Virus record (IMG/VR): IMGVR_UViG_3300031987_000009
Span: 1 to 54,609 of that record
DNA from: a virus
Reading direction: 5' to 3' (one strand)
DNA length: 54,609 bases
Below, in pieces: positions 9,421 to 19,484 of this stretch. Within the stretch, counting starts at the first letter, position 1; each line of letters opens with the position of its first letter. The notes beneath the pieces were generated by a model. The model saw nothing but the letters and a program-made list of their open reading frames with translations, was not told where the DNA came from and did not search any database. The position numbers and the translations under genes are program-made.

Positions 9421-9437
9421 TAAAGAGGTAATTACAA

Positions 9438-9980
9438 ATGGCAGCAACAACTAAAGAGACATATCGTGGCAGTGAATGTAAAGTTGAGATATTCATTGAC
9501 CAAGATGACCCCGGTGCAGCACCCGGTAGTTCATTAACTGCTTGGACTGATGCTATAACTGCTGGTGGTGTACATGAAGTATTCGTGGCACAATCAGTAG
9601 AAGCAAACGCAAGTACAGAAGTAACCAGAATTAATGGTATGAACCAGCGTAGACCATATGGTACTAAAGAAGGTAATATAGACTACACATGGAGTTTAGA
9701 TACCCTGTATACTATCGATACTTATGATGACGATGGTGTAACTGCAACATCTTATGATATACTTGAATTAATTGATAAAGATGGTGAAGGTTCTAAGTTC
9801 GCTATGCTCATAACTATGCAGGATGCTTCGGGTGATAGTTCAGGTGCATCAGCAGTTAAGTATATTGAGTTAACTGGATGTAATACTGAGGAAAGTAATT
9901 TCAGCGTTGGTACTGACAGTGATGCAGGTGTATCGTTGTCTGGTGCAGCAGAAGACAGAAATATATTGACACCAGCATAA
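9438..9980 (+). CDS. Major tail tube protein
   Basis: A 180-residue beta-rich protein with a loop rich in Asp/Gly (KVEIFIDQDDPGAAPGSS) and several short strands, preceding the two small tail-assembly-chaperone-like genes and the tape measure. This order and size fit the siphovirus tail tube. Start supported by AGAGGTAATTACAA before ATG. Confidence 0.7.
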   Translation: MAATTKETYRGSECKVEIFIDQDDPGAAPGSSLTAWTDAITAGGVHEVFVAQSVEANASTEVTRINGMNQRRPYGTKEGNIDYTWSLDTLYTIDTYDDDGVTATSYDILELIDKDGEGSKFAMLITMQDASGDSSGASAVKYIELTGCNTEESNFSVGTDSDAGVSLSGAAEDRNILTPA

Positions 9981-9995
9981 TCGTAAGGTGATAAA

Positions 9996-10310
9996 ATGGG
10001 AGAAGGCATATTTAGTAAACTTGCGACTACAAAGAAATTTACATATGATGATATTAATGGTATTGCACCAATATCATTCACTTACAAACTTTTGAGTGTC
10101 CAAGACCAGATAGACGCACAGAACTACGAACCTAAAGAAGATGCTGTGCTTTATTTAATCTACATTAGTATTAAAGATAACATCGATGAAGACGTAACTA
10201 TCGATGATATTCGTGATATACCAGCATGTTTAGTCGAAGCAATGTTCACGGATATTCTTGAGTTTAATAACATCGATGTAGAGAAAATAAAAGAAAGTGT
10301 TGAACAGTAA
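9996..10310 (+). CDS. Tail assembly chaperone, first part
   Basis: A 104-residue acidic helical protein between tail tube and tape measure. The position and size match gpG-type chaperones that coat the tape measure during assembly. It ends at TAA, nine bases before a second small gene, instead of the usual slippery-site fusion. GGTGATAAA precedes its ATG. Confidence 0.65.
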   Translation: MGEGIFSKLATTKKFTYDDINGIAPISFTYKLLSVQDQIDAQNYEPKEDAVLYLIYISIKDNIDEDVTIDDIRDIPACLVEAMFTDILEFNNIDVEKIKESVEQ

Positions 10311-10318
10311 GGATAATT

Positions 10319-10588
10319 ATGTACGAACTTGAACTATATCTATACTTGTTTGCTAAAGAGTTAGGTTAGGATTACGAGTTCGTACTTAATATGCCTTACA
10401 AATTCTTTAGAATGTGTGTAATAGAATTACAAGAAGAAGGTAAGGCTAACAAAGCAGCATCTAACGGTAAGAAATATAATCGTAACCCACAACACGATAT
10501 ATTATTTGAAGATGATAAAAAACGTTACGATGATATGATTAAAGCACGTAGAGAAGAAATAAGACGTTCTAAGATGTCTGGACAGTGA
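10319..10588 (+). CDS. Second tail assembly chaperone, with in-frame TAG
   Basis: Starting at ATG 10319 (AAGGA upstream) the frame reads MYELELYLYLFAKELG, then TAG at 10367-10369, then DYEFVLNMPYKFFRMCVIEL to the stop overlapping GTG 10585. Both sides of TAG look like one helical chaperone, and without read-through the first 24 codons would be lost and the 10391 ATG would lack a ribosome binding site. The C-terminal part is basic. It corresponds to the T extension of gpGT in other tails. TAG is probably decoded as an amino acid. Confidence 0.72.
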
Positions 10589-11073
10589 TTGTATTGACGC
10601 ATAGTTACGTTATAACAAGAACAGGTAACGCTTACAATACAATGCGTAGGTTTCATTTGAGTATTAATAATAATCTAAGTGAAGCGTTAAATAATGTAGG
10701 TAAGTATGCACGTTATTATTCAATGATTTCTGCACCTGTTTACAATCCTGCTAAATATCCAGACTTTTATAATTTTAAAAATCATTATACACCACCCGGT
10801 AAACTAAAGAGTTCTATACGTAAATTTAAAACCAAACGTGCCTTTGGGTTTGGTAGAGGTAACAAAGGTTTAGGTGTAGATTATTTTAGTGTACGTATAG
10901 GTTCACGTGTTAAGTATGCAAGTTATATGGAACGTGGATTTAGACATCACTTAAGCGGTAAAATAGTTAGAGGTAGACGTTTCTTACGTGGTGGTGCAAG
11001 ACTTGCTGTAAGTAGACATCATAAAATGGAGATAGAAAAGGCAGTACGTAAATCGTTCGGGAGAGTTTATTAA
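10585..11073 (+). CDS. Basic tail/minor structural protein
   Basis: A 162-residue very basic protein (many Lys/Arg in TKRAFGFGRGNKGLGVDYF and GKIVRGRRFLRGGARLAVS). The start is GTG, overlapping the previous stop. The Gly/Arg block with YASYMERG resembles the HK97 gp10-type minor tail/neck protein family, here placed just before the tape measure. Moderate confidence only. Confidence 0.55.
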   Translation: MIVLTHSYVITRTGNAYNTMRRFHLSINNNLSEALNNVGKYARYYSMISAPVYNPAKYPDFYNFKNHYTPPGKLKSSIRKFKTKRAFGFGRGNKGLGVDYFSVRIGSRVKYASYMERGFRHHLSGKIVRGRRFLRGGARLAVSRHHKMEIEKAVRKSFGRVY

Positions 11074-12773
11074 TGGCAAGTGAAACTATCACAATTCTTT
11101 TAGTATCAAATGCATCAAAGGAAGCACTTAAAATTGCTGCATCTATGAAAAGATTAGATGGTAGCATGAGCGGTGTAACCAGAGAAAGTGCTAAACAGCA
11201 AGTATCATTCGCTGGTTTGATTGCATCATATCTTGGTTTAAATAGAGCAACTCAAAGTAATACAAATGAAACACGTGAGAATACAAGAGCAAAGATGAGG
11301 AATATCGCTGCTACTGGTATTGCAGCGTTACGTAATCATTACATGGCACGTAGCAGTCATACAGCAGGTCTAAACATAGGAATGCTGTCTGTACGTATAC
11401 ACGAATGGCTTGTACCAGCGTTAGGACTTGCATACTCTGCAATGATACCAGTAATCGCTGGATTGGCTACAATAGGTGCGACTGCAATTACAGCAGCAGC
11501 AGGTTTAGTAGGTATGGCTGGTGTCGGGTTAGCAGCATGGAGTCAACAGTTAAAAGGTAAGAACCGTTTGGATATGCAGGCTAACTGGGCTTTTAGAGAT
11601 GAAGGTAACTTTGGTGATGTTGTACTTGAAGGTTTAGTAGACGCATTGCACAACCCATCTATACGTTCACGTATGGATAAAGCAGTAATGTGGACTAAAG
11701 ATATATTCCATAACATTCTACCTAACGCACTTATATCATTTGTTAAGAATGTAGATATGGGTGCAATCGGTATGATTGTAGATTTATTTAGTAAATGGCT
11801 ACCTTCTGCTATGGGTGATTTAGCAGCATGGGGTGGTCAGTTAGTTAACATATTCGGTGCACAAGCGTTAGGTATGGTCGACAGTGCTATACGTACACTT
11901 GCTGGTGCAATAACTGACTTTGCACGTTGGATGTCATCTGGTGGTTCAGAAGATGTCGTTGATTTTATGAATGTACTTGTTGAAATGCTTGGTCTCATTG
12001 GTAGGTTAGGTATGGCTACATTACCAGTGCTTAATAAGTTCTTATCTGGTATTTATCCACATCCACTTAAACCGATAGCAAATACGTTAATTGGGTTAAT
12101 GAACACACTAAATGAAAGTCCAATGGCTATGAATGCAGTACTTAAATTATCACAAGCATTGTTATATATGTTTGTTGCTAAGAAAGTAGCAGATGGAATA
12201 TTTAAACTTGCATTTTCTATTGAGAAATTATTTGGAATGTTGAATAAAATATCATTGACAGCAATTGGTAAACGTGTGTTTACAGCAGGTGCATTAAAAT
12301 TATTTGCAGCAAGTGTAGCAGGTCAGATATTCGCTGGTGTAGCAATAGGATTAGTGGGTGTAGCCGTACTTGCAAAAACTGGTATACTCAATGCTATATC
12401 TGATTTAGGTCAGGGATTTAGAGATTTCTTATCACAAGCACATATGGTACGTGATGTATTGTATTCGGTGTTTGCACCTATACTAATGTTAGGGTTATCT
12501 GCATTACGTGCTATAAGTTACATACCCGGTGTAGATGGATTAAGTTCAGAACAATATGATAGAGCAATGGGTCAAGTGTTAGGTGCACCTAAACGTTTGA
12601 TTACAGGTGGTGCTGAACACGCAAGGGAAGTAGCAGCAGGTGCTTACAGAGACAGACAAGATGTAAGCATTAACCTGACAATGGATGATGACCTTAATCT
12701 TGAAGCAGTACTTGAAGAAAAGATTAGAGATGGTAAGCGTAACAATAAAACACGTGTAACTCAGGGGTACTAA
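11073..12773 (+). CDS. Tail tape measure protein
   Basis: A 566-residue protein following the chaperones. It contains a helical N-terminus, several long hydrophobic stretches (AMIPVIAGLATIGATAITA, then AAGLVGMAGVGLAAW; later QIFAGVAIGLVGVAVLA) and Ala/Gly-rich helices, the pattern of tape measures that set tail length and may contact the host membrane. The short length predicts a short flexible tail. Confidence 0.85.
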   Translation: MASETITILLVSNASKEALKIAASMKRLDGSMSGVTRESAKQQVSFAGLIASYLGLNRATQSNTNETRENTRAKMRNIAATGIAALRNHYMARSSHTAGLNIGMLSVRIHEWLVPALGLAYSAMIPVIAGLATIGATAITAAAGLVGMAGVGLAAWSQQLKGKNRLDMQANWAFRDEGNFGDVVLEGLVDALHNPSIRSRMDKAVMWTKDIFHNILPNALISFVKNVDMGAIGMIVDLFSKWLPSAMGDLAAWGGQLVNIFGAQALGMVDSAIRTLAGAITDFARWMSSGGSEDVVDFMNVLVEMLGLIGRLGMATLPVLNKFLSGIYPHPLKPIANTLIGLMNTLNESPMAMNAVLKLSQALLYMFVAKKVADGIFKLAFSIEKLFGMLNKISLTAIGKRVFTAGALKLFAASVAGQIFAGVAIGLVGVAVLAKTGILNAISDLGQGFRDFLSQAHMVRDVLYSVFAPILMLGLSALRAISYIPGVDGLSSEQYDRAMGQVLGAPKRLITGGAEHAREVAAGAYRDRQDVSINLTMDDDLNLEAVLEEKIRDGKRNNKTRVTQGY

Positions 12774-12775
12774 TC

Positions 12776-14914
12776 ATGGATGCTACTGGTATCAATCCCA
12801 AATATAAAATAAGATTATTTAATACTAAAAATAGACCAGAAGATATTACAACATCCGCTAACATACCTGCTGGTTTCGATACTAAACGTCTTGGTTGGTA
12901 TGAGTTACAACCTGAATTATCTATATTTACAGAACTTTCAATATCAAGCAGGATAGACAACGGTTCAATCGGTAACATAAGGTTTGTAGATGATTACAAA
13001 TATCTTTATACTGCTGAGATAATGTCAGGGGCATATACACGCTTAGACAGTCCAGTGAGTGTTGATACACAGCCTACGACAGATGGTTGTAAAATATTGG
13101 TTTACGTTGACGACAACGGTGACGGTACTGACTGTACAGGAACGGTGTCAATATCTGGCACTGACCTGTCTGACCAAGCGTTGTCTGAAGACATAACCAT
13201 CGGTTCTAATTCTGGTACTTACGTTAGTTCAAATACATTTAAAACCATTGATACAGACGGTATAACAATTACAGATGTTGATTCATCATGTGTAATCACA
13301 ATATTTGGTGATATAGGTACAGAAGTTAACAGACGTGAAATACAAATATTATGTGATACAAACGATGATGATGTATATGGACTAATGTTTGGTGGTTACA
13401 TAACCATTTTACCATCTGAACATAGATATAACTATACTGCTTATACTGGTAAATTGTTTGACTATACGGATTACCTTAAAAACAACGATTATACCTGTGG
13501 GTATATGTGCAAATATAGGTGTGCAAATTATTCACAGACTGGTGCAGTTGGTTCATGTTCACAAAGTAGCGATGGTGGAGAAGGACAAGCAAATTGGCAA
13601 GTCAATTGTTTCAACGGTGATTATCAACCATCGCATCCACCATTCGGTGATTTTACTATAACAGATAATGTAGGTGAACAATACGAATGTGGTGCATACA
13701 GTCAGGGTACAGAGATATTACCGTTTGATGGTTATACTTATCTCGATGATTATTACGATGATACAAGTCAATATTACAAACCACATCCATACGATTACTT
13801 TGATGCAATGTTAGCAGTAAAAGTTTATCTTAATAATATAGAAACTGATAACGTTGTATCACGTGATTACAGTTTGTTCCCATTAGATTACGGTACTATT
13901 ACTTCAGGTAACGGTACTATGCAATCAAGTGATACAAGTGTACAGATTGAGAATGCTAACGGTTTCATAATAGACGAAAGTAAAGATTATATTGCTATAT
14001 GTGAAAATGATTTAATGGAAGTTACAGCGTTCAGTGGTACTGGTACTACACGTACACTTACTGTTACAAGAGATATTAAAAACGTAATATCACAAGACCA
14101 TGACGTTGGTACAGCGATATACATACTTGAAGCAGGTAACATAACCGATGGTATGGCTGACTTAATCAATACACTTTTACCGGGTATTGTTTATACATCG
14201 ACAGTTTATCGTACTGGTAAGAGTATCGCTGAAAACTTAAGTTACAGATTTGAGAATGAAACATGTGTGTTTTGGGTAGACGATTATAAACAATTACATA
14301 TTAATGTATTCGATGGTGCTAATCCGGGTTATAGTGCTGATTTAACATTCTCTGAAACTGATAGTGATTTCCCTATACTTAAAGCATTGGATATAAGTGA
14401 ATCTAACGTAGTAAACAAAGTTGTTTCAGATGTTGATACTGGTAACAAAACTTATAGATGTCAACTTAACTCAAGTGATATATCAACAAGTTACGGTGAA
14501 TCAGTAACTTTGTTTGGTGAGCAAACAGGTGAGTTACAGTTTGAATTAGTTAATGCGGTAGGTGAAACTAATTACACCATTGGTAGAGTTGGGTTTACTT
14601 CACATGCTTTAAGGTTCTTAAAGAAAAACTCATTCCCAAGATTTAGGCAAACATTAAGATTCTTTGGATTTGTACCAGCAGAACATCAATGGGAAAACGC
14701 TTATGACCCATTGTTTAATTACACTGACAACTATAATAACCATATTGATTTACGTGGGTTAAGATGTGAAGCACCTGATTATCATTTCGATGATAAACCT
14801 ACTGAAACTTTTATAATAGAACAAGTTAAATATGTATCTAAAGGATATGGTGTACTTTATACTGATATAACGATGAGTAGATTAAGTTCACCTTCTGATT
14901 ACGGAGTGGTATAA
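12776..14914 (+). CDS. Tail/baseplate hub protein with Cys-rich insert
   Basis: A 712-residue protein directly after the tape measure, where distal-tail and hub proteins occur. It is beta-rich with an unusual insert around residues 235-310 holding many Cys (CGYMCKYRCANYSQTG ... CSQSS ... NCFNGDY ... YECGAYSQG), which could bind metal or form disulphides outside the cell. The C-terminal part (IDLRGLRCEAPDYHFDDKPT) ends with a T-E-x-F-I-I-E strand seen in hub proteins. Confidence 0.65.
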   Translation: MDATGINPKYKIRLFNTKNRPEDITTSANIPAGFDTKRLGWYELQPELSIFTELSISSRIDNGSIGNIRFVDDYKYLYTAEIMSGAYTRLDSPVSVDTQPTTDGCKILVYVDDNGDGTDCTGTVSISGTDLSDQALSEDITIGSNSGTYVSSNTFKTIDTDGITITDVDSSCVITIFGDIGTEVNRREIQILCDTNDDDVYGLMFGGYITILPSEHRYNYTAYTGKLFDYTDYLKNNDYTCGYMCKYRCANYSQTGAVGSCSQSSDGGEGQANWQVNCFNGDYQPSHPPFGDFTITDNVGEQYECGAYSQGTEILPFDGYTYLDDYYDDTSQYYKPHPYDYFDAMLAVKVYLNNIETDNVVSRDYSLFPLDYGTITSGNGTMQSSDTSVQIENANGFIIDESKDYIAICENDLMEVTAFSGTGTTRTLTVTRDIKNVISQDHDVGTAIYILEAGNITDGMADLINTLLPGIVYTSTVYRTGKSIAENLSYRFENETCVFWVDDYKQLHINVFDGANPGYSADLTFSETDSDFPILKALDISESNVVNKVVSDVDTGNKTYRCQLNSSDISTSYGESVTLFGEQTGELQFELVNAVGETNYTIGRVGFTSHALRFLKKNSFPRFRQTLRFFGFVPAEHQWENAYDPLFNYTDNYNNHIDLRGLRCEAPDYHFDDKPTETFIIEQVKYVSKGYGVLYTDITMSRLSSPSDYGVV

Positions 14915-15777
14915 TGAGTTTACGAGACGCAATCGCTGATGTGTGTACAGATGTTATCAATAGTCTAAGCGTACTTAGGCTCAGACTACTCACGAGTGAC
15001 GGTGCTAAACCTTTAGTTATACGTCATCAATCAGGTGCTAAACTTGAATTAAAGAACGATGGTAAAGTGTACTATAACGGCACTGAGATTGGTACTGGTT
15101 CAGGTGGTGTCGAAGATCACGGTGCATTAACAGGGCTATTAGATGATGACCACACACAGTATTTACCAATTGATGGTAGTCGTGGTATGTCAGGTGATTT
15201 AGATATTGGTTTAGGTAACGATTTAAAGTTTGATACAAATGGATACATTGATGCAGGTGTTGACACATGGGATGAAACTCAGGTATATGGGTTAAATCTT
15301 AATGGTGATGACTTTATACGTCTATATGAATCTACATATGGACAGATTGCATTATTCGGATGGGACATTACATTCAATACATATCTTTCAATGAGTGGTA
15401 ATCAGATTATAAATGTATCAACGCCTACTGATGCAAACGATGCAGCAACCAAGAATTATGTTGACACATACACATATGACCACGGTGGACTAAGTGGGTT
15501 AGGTGATGATGACCATACACAGTATCTATTAGTCAACGGTACTCGTGTCATGTCTGGAAATATACAAATGAATGGCAACAAAATTACTAATCTTGCTACA
15601 CCGTCAAGTAACTCAGATGCCGCAACCAAAGAATATGTCGACAATAACGCTGGTGGAGATGTAACTAATCCAATGACATCTGATTTAGATACAGGTGGTT
15701 ACAAAATATATAATGACAGTGGTGCTGTTACATTTGAATCAAGTACAGGTGTATTCGTATTCCAGAAGTCACCCTGA
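14914..15777 (+). CDS. Tail fibre with DDHTQY repeats
   Basis: A 287-residue fibre. Two copies of a DHGxLxGLxDDDHTQYL block (near residues 68 and 190) and related NKITNLATPSSNSDAATK-type repeats (also ATKNYVDTY and ATKEYVDNN) mark a triple-stranded phage fibre shaft. TAATG couples its start to the preceding gene. It probably forms part of the receptor-binding apparatus. Confidence 0.82.
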   Translation: MSLRDAIADVCTDVINSLSVLRLRLLTSDGAKPLVIRHQSGAKLELKNDGKVYYNGTEIGTGSGGVEDHGALTGLLDDDHTQYLPIDGSRGMSGDLDIGLGNDLKFDTNGYIDAGVDTWDETQVYGLNLNGDDFIRLYESTYGQIALFGWDITFNTYLSMSGNQIINVSTPTDANDAATKNYVDTYTYDHGGLSGLGDDDHTQYLLVNGTRVMSGNIQMNGNKITNLATPSSNSDAATKEYVDNNAGGDVTNPMTSDLDTGGYKIYNDSGAVTFESSTGVFVFQKSP

Positions 15778-15786
15778 GGTCACTAA

Positions 15787-17859
15787 ATGGTTAAAACCAA
15801 ATACATCGAAAACGATACATTTGTCGAAGGTGTATATAATCCTGACACTAACTATGAGTCATCTGAATGGGAAGAAATAACCGATTATGTTTTTGCAGGT
15901 GTTTCGGAATGTGATTCTGATAAATATTTATGTAAATTCCCTATTGACAGTGACTTTGATTCAGCAAATGATGTTAGTGCTGAACTTGTTTTCTATGTGA
16001 CAACAAATGGTGCAGGTGGTTCAGTACGTGTTTAGACTCTTGCTGATGATTACACGTTCACATCTGTAACGTATAACTCATTTGATTTCACTGGTTCTTC
16101 GGATTGGACAGCGAGATTTAATATCCCAGACACTGGTGCTACGTATGATGAACAAGTGACATGTGATATAACAAGTTCAATATTTGGAAGTCCAAGTACA
16201 AACTATGGGTACGCAGTCGATGGATACGAAGAACCATCCGGTGCAACGAACCACACATTGGGTATCCGTGCATACGAATATAGTACACGTAATCCTTATG
16301 TAAAAATAACCGAACATTCTGATTATGGATATAATTACGAATCACCTACATTTGATTGGTATGACACAATCTCTGGTATGTATTATGTAACATTATATGC
16401 ATATGTAGATATTGGTAGTACTACACAATCGGGTGATTATACCACACAGTTTGATATACGTACACCGTGGTCATCTACTGTACATACTGAATATTTAGAT
16501 GGAGGGGAAACTGTAACATATACACAATCAGGAAGTGGTTATACAGAATACTACACTGTTGAATACGTGTTTACAACTTATGATAGTGAGATTGGTTACA
16601 ATCCAGTAATGAAAGCATACTGGTATCGTGATTACGATGATTCATATGTATCATTAGACGGTGATGATGACAACAATGGTTTTGATTGGGATAACGCATA
16701 CAGAACTGTAACCAAAGGAACTGCTGAGGTTGCTGACGGTTCAACTGTTTACATAGACGAAGGTATATATGAAAGTGAAACATCACCATTTCCAAACAAT
16801 AAATCATGCAACTTTGAATTACGAAACGAAATAAATGTATATTATAGTTCAGCAGGAAACTATACCGGAAAAGCGACTGGTAGCCTGCCTTCAAAATATT
16901 TATTGCTATCGTGCAATAACCGTGTACCAGCAAAAGGTAAACTAATCAAATTACGTGTCAATGCATGGGGTTCAACTAATATAAGATTAAATGTATATAA
17001 GCAAAACAATTATGGCGATGGAATCGACCCTGATTTGTCTCTTATAGGAAACACTGGGTGGTACAATGTAGGGAACTACACGTGGTCAACACAAGAAACA
17101 ATAGATTTGACAGATGAGAACATTTATTGTGATGGTGGTGAAGTTATAGGTATATGTGTAGAACCGATTAGTTCTTCGAGTATAATGAAGACCGATTACA
17201 ATATATATGACAACTATGTTGTTTATACTGGAAATGCAGAAAACATATTTGATACTGATGTGCCAGAATCAGTTATAACAAGGAGTACAACTGGATTCCA
17301 ATATTCGGTATCAGTTGAACATGAATATTCTAAACAAATGATGATAACAGGTGAAGCATCTTACAGTTATTCTAATATTGGTTTCACTTCTTCTAATATG
17401 GGTACAGGTACATATAGTAATTCCAATAATGTTGTAGTGCTTGACAAAAATTTCGCTGTTTCATCACTACCAACAAATGAATCAAATATATTCAATTGTG
17501 CAATATTAGCAGGCAGAGGTACATCCCCTCTAACACACAGTGGTCTTTATAGGATAGTTGTAGCCAGAGATGACGGTGATAATTACTTACCTGTTTATTT
17601 AAGTGATTGGCGGTACTTATATATAAATGATGACACGGTTGAATTACATAACAAAATTAGATTGGAAAGTTTACAGCCATCTGATATATTCGGGGTTGAA
17701 ATAAAAGGCATTAGTGGAACACCAATGATTAGATTAGATACAAATGGTGGTACAGATTACTCTATTAAATACGAGGGGTCGTTCACATCATCGATACCAA
17801 AATCAAACTTTGAAGATTATGCAATATCCAAGATACCAATGAGGATGTATTACACATGA
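15787..17859 (+). CDS. Large receptor-binding/tail fibre protein with in-frame TAG
   Basis: The frame runs from ATG 15787 (GAGGTCACTAA upstream) to TGA 17857, about 690 codons, with one TAG at 16033-16035. Before TAG the text reads LVFYVTTNGAGGSVRV, after it TLADDYTFTSVTYNSFDF. Both halves belong to one beta-sandwich resembling a carbohydrate-binding or DNRLRE-like domain, and there is no ribosome binding site for a restart at 16156. Later parts contain a YVSLDGDDDNNG block, as in beta-helix or adhesin-like surface proteins. The stop overlaps the next start. Confidence 0.75.
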
Positions 17860-18431
17860 GTTTAGAAGAATATCAGAGAAAATTAGCATACATACTTTAT
17901 CCAGATGTATTTGAAGATTTAGAGTATTACAAAAAACGTGTCATAGAATATCGTGACATCACTGATAGATACAACGAAATAATAGAAGAATATGACGAAC
18001 TACTACGATGGTTAACTTATCCAAAACAAGAAGAAGATGTCATAATTTCTAATGACGAACTTAAACAAATACTTGTTGAGCAACTTGGTGAAAATGTTAA
18101 GAGTGTAACAACAATTCCTGACAGTAAGTTTAAGTTAGTCAATAAAGAACATTTACAGCAATGGTTGTATAAAAATCCAGTTAATAAACGTAAGTATGTA
18201 CCAACATGGCATGACTGTAATACGTTTGCTACGATACTTAAAGGTGACTTGGATAAATGGGATAGTCAATTATGTACAGGCGAAGTATACGTTATAACAG
18301 AAAAAGGTAACGGACATGCTGTCAACATATTCGTTGATTTAAATAAAGATGTGTATATAATAGAACCACAAAACGATAGTATATTTAAGTTTCTTAACAA
18401 CTGGAAAGTTTATAGTAAATTAGATTTCTGA
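17856..18431 (+). CDS. Papain-like cysteine peptidase candidate
   Basis: A 191-residue protein. The first 60 residues are a charged coiled coil (YYKKRVIEYRDITDRYNEI). The C-terminal half has an ordered Cys-His-Asn/Glu set: HDCNTFATILKGD, then NGHAVNIFVD, then YIIEPQND. This arrangement is typical of transglutaminase/papain-like peptidases. As the last gene of the late operon it may act on the host envelope or process a fibre. The catalytic role is inferred. Confidence 0.55.
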   Translation: MSLEEYQRKLAYILYPDVFEDLEYYKKRVIEYRDITDRYNEIIEEYDELLRWLTYPKQEEDVIISNDELKQILVEQLGENVKSVTTIPDSKFKLVNKEHLQQWLYKNPVNKRKYVPTWHDCNTFATILKGDLDKWDSQLCTGEVYVITEKGNGHAVNIFVDLNKDVYIIEPQNDSIFKFLNNWKVYSKLDF

Positions 18432-18439
18432 TAGATTAG

Positions 18440-18455
18440 TGTACATATATGTACA
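18440..18455. repeat. 16-base perfect palindrome
   Basis: tgtacatatatgtaca lies just after the last late gene. Related tgtacat words are frequent at 48,420-48,680. It may be a protein-binding site; no function is shown. Confidence 0.5.
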
Positions 18456-18489
18456 TTAACGTTCAGTAATGTGTATTATAACGTTTATC

Positions 18490-18722
18490 TGTCTTTGACC
18501 AGACAGAACGAAGACACCTTTGAAACACTCATAATTAGTAAATGATTGTCTTAAGGTGTCGTTCTGCTGTCTGGACTAAGATAGTTCAAATTTATGGTAA
18601 TGTTAACGATAACTATTCTAAGCCTTCTCCCATGCTTACGTTAACATTACCTTATTTATTCTTAGTTAGCAATCGTTAATGCACGTTAACCATTGTTAAT
18701 CTCCGAAATATCTCGTTGTCTC
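18490..18722 (-). ncRNA. Candidate structured ncRNA with its own promoter
   Basis: No reading frame is evident in this interval, but a leftward TATA promoter lies at 18745-18760. Two strong hairpins follow. One has perfect 13-base arms ggtaatgttaacg (18596-18608) and cgttaacattacc (18639-18651), with a smaller TAAGC/GCTTA stem inside its loop. The other has about 22 paired bases between 18499-18521 and 18553-18574, with ccagacag/ctgtctgg at its base. The expected transcript is about 230 bases. It lies between convergent operons, so the hairpins might instead be terminators. Confidence 0.45.
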
Positions 18723-18744
18723 CATATTTCACATAGTTTTCTTT

Positions 18745-18760
18745 CTATATAAACTTATCG
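18745..18760 (-). promoter_or_regulatory. Leftward archaeal promoter without a gene
   Basis: Read on the minus strand: GCGATAAG followed by TTTATATAG. This is nearly identical to the promoter at 8465-8480. Initiation would fall near 18722 and no protein gene follows, which is the reason for proposing an ncRNA at 18490-18722. Confidence 0.6.
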
Positions 18761-18820
18761 CCTGAAATTTGAGCATACGTTAATACCAATAGTAAACATA
18801 AGCGTATATGCCTCTCAGAG

Positions 18821-18911
18821 CCACACAGAGCCATTCTAAGAGGACTTTACCCTTTACGAATGGTATAGGTTACGTAGACACTCAAAGTCTTCACAGTGAG
18901 CGTCTGTGTGG
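18821..18911. repeat. Stem-loop element E2
   Basis: Arms ccacacaga (18821-18829) and tctgtgtgg (18903-18911), with inner GACTTT (18843-18848) and AAAGTC (18884-18889). ccattctaagagga at 18831-18844 is identical to a piece of element E4 at 46676-46689. It lies just beyond the 3' end of the leftward operon and may terminate it. Confidence 0.65.
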
Positions 18912-18992
18912 ATATTTCTGAAATATCTATGTTTAATAGCAAGTATAGCAAAAAACAGAAAGATACCTAACGTTAAAAAGATGAAGTATAAT

Positions 18993-19484
18993 TCAGCCAT
19001 CACAATTACACCTCACCAAAGTATCTATTAAACCATCTATTTCCGATTGTCCATTTTCAAGTAGATGATATGGTAGTCTAATATATACATTCGGTAATAG
19101 ATATTCAAGTTCATATATATGCATCATGTCATCAAAAAATATGACATAATCATAATCTCTTGCAAGTTTGTTAACAGTATCTATTTTATACCTACCCATT
19201 TCTTGATAAAACCATTTACTACCACCTATGTGATTCATCATCTCTTGTATTGTCAAGCAGTAATCACGACAGTACACACGACAACCATACTCACGTTCTA
19301 ACTGCGTCTGTAACAACGGATGTCTATTTGTAACTATTACTTTATCTGTATTAATATCCTTAAACAGTGACATCATAACGCTAATGTCGTTATGCACTGG
19401 TTTCAGATACATTGAGTAAGCATCCTTCTGTCTGTCTGGACTAACGATTGTGTCATCTAAATCAAAAATAAAAAGTGTATCCAT
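18993..19484 (-). CDS. HAD-superfamily phosphatase
   Basis: A 163-residue protein with motif I DLDDT at the start, motif II VTN followed by RHP, a Lys region, and motif IV IFFDD. It is probably a small Mg-dependent phosphatase acting on nucleotides or polynucleotide ends. The ATG at 19484 (TAATG overlap with the methyltransferase stop, GAGGTG upstream) is preferred over the upstream in-frame start. It is the last gene of the leftward operon. Confidence 0.75.
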   Translation of the reverse strand: MDTLFIFDLDDTIVSPDRQKDAYSMYLKPVHNDISVMMSLFKDINTDKVIVTNRHPLLQTQLEREYGCRVYCRDYCLTIQEMMNHIGGSKWFYQEMGRYKIDTVNKLARDYDYVIFFDDMMHIYELEYLLPNVYIRLPYHLLENGQSEIDGLIDTLVRCNCDG

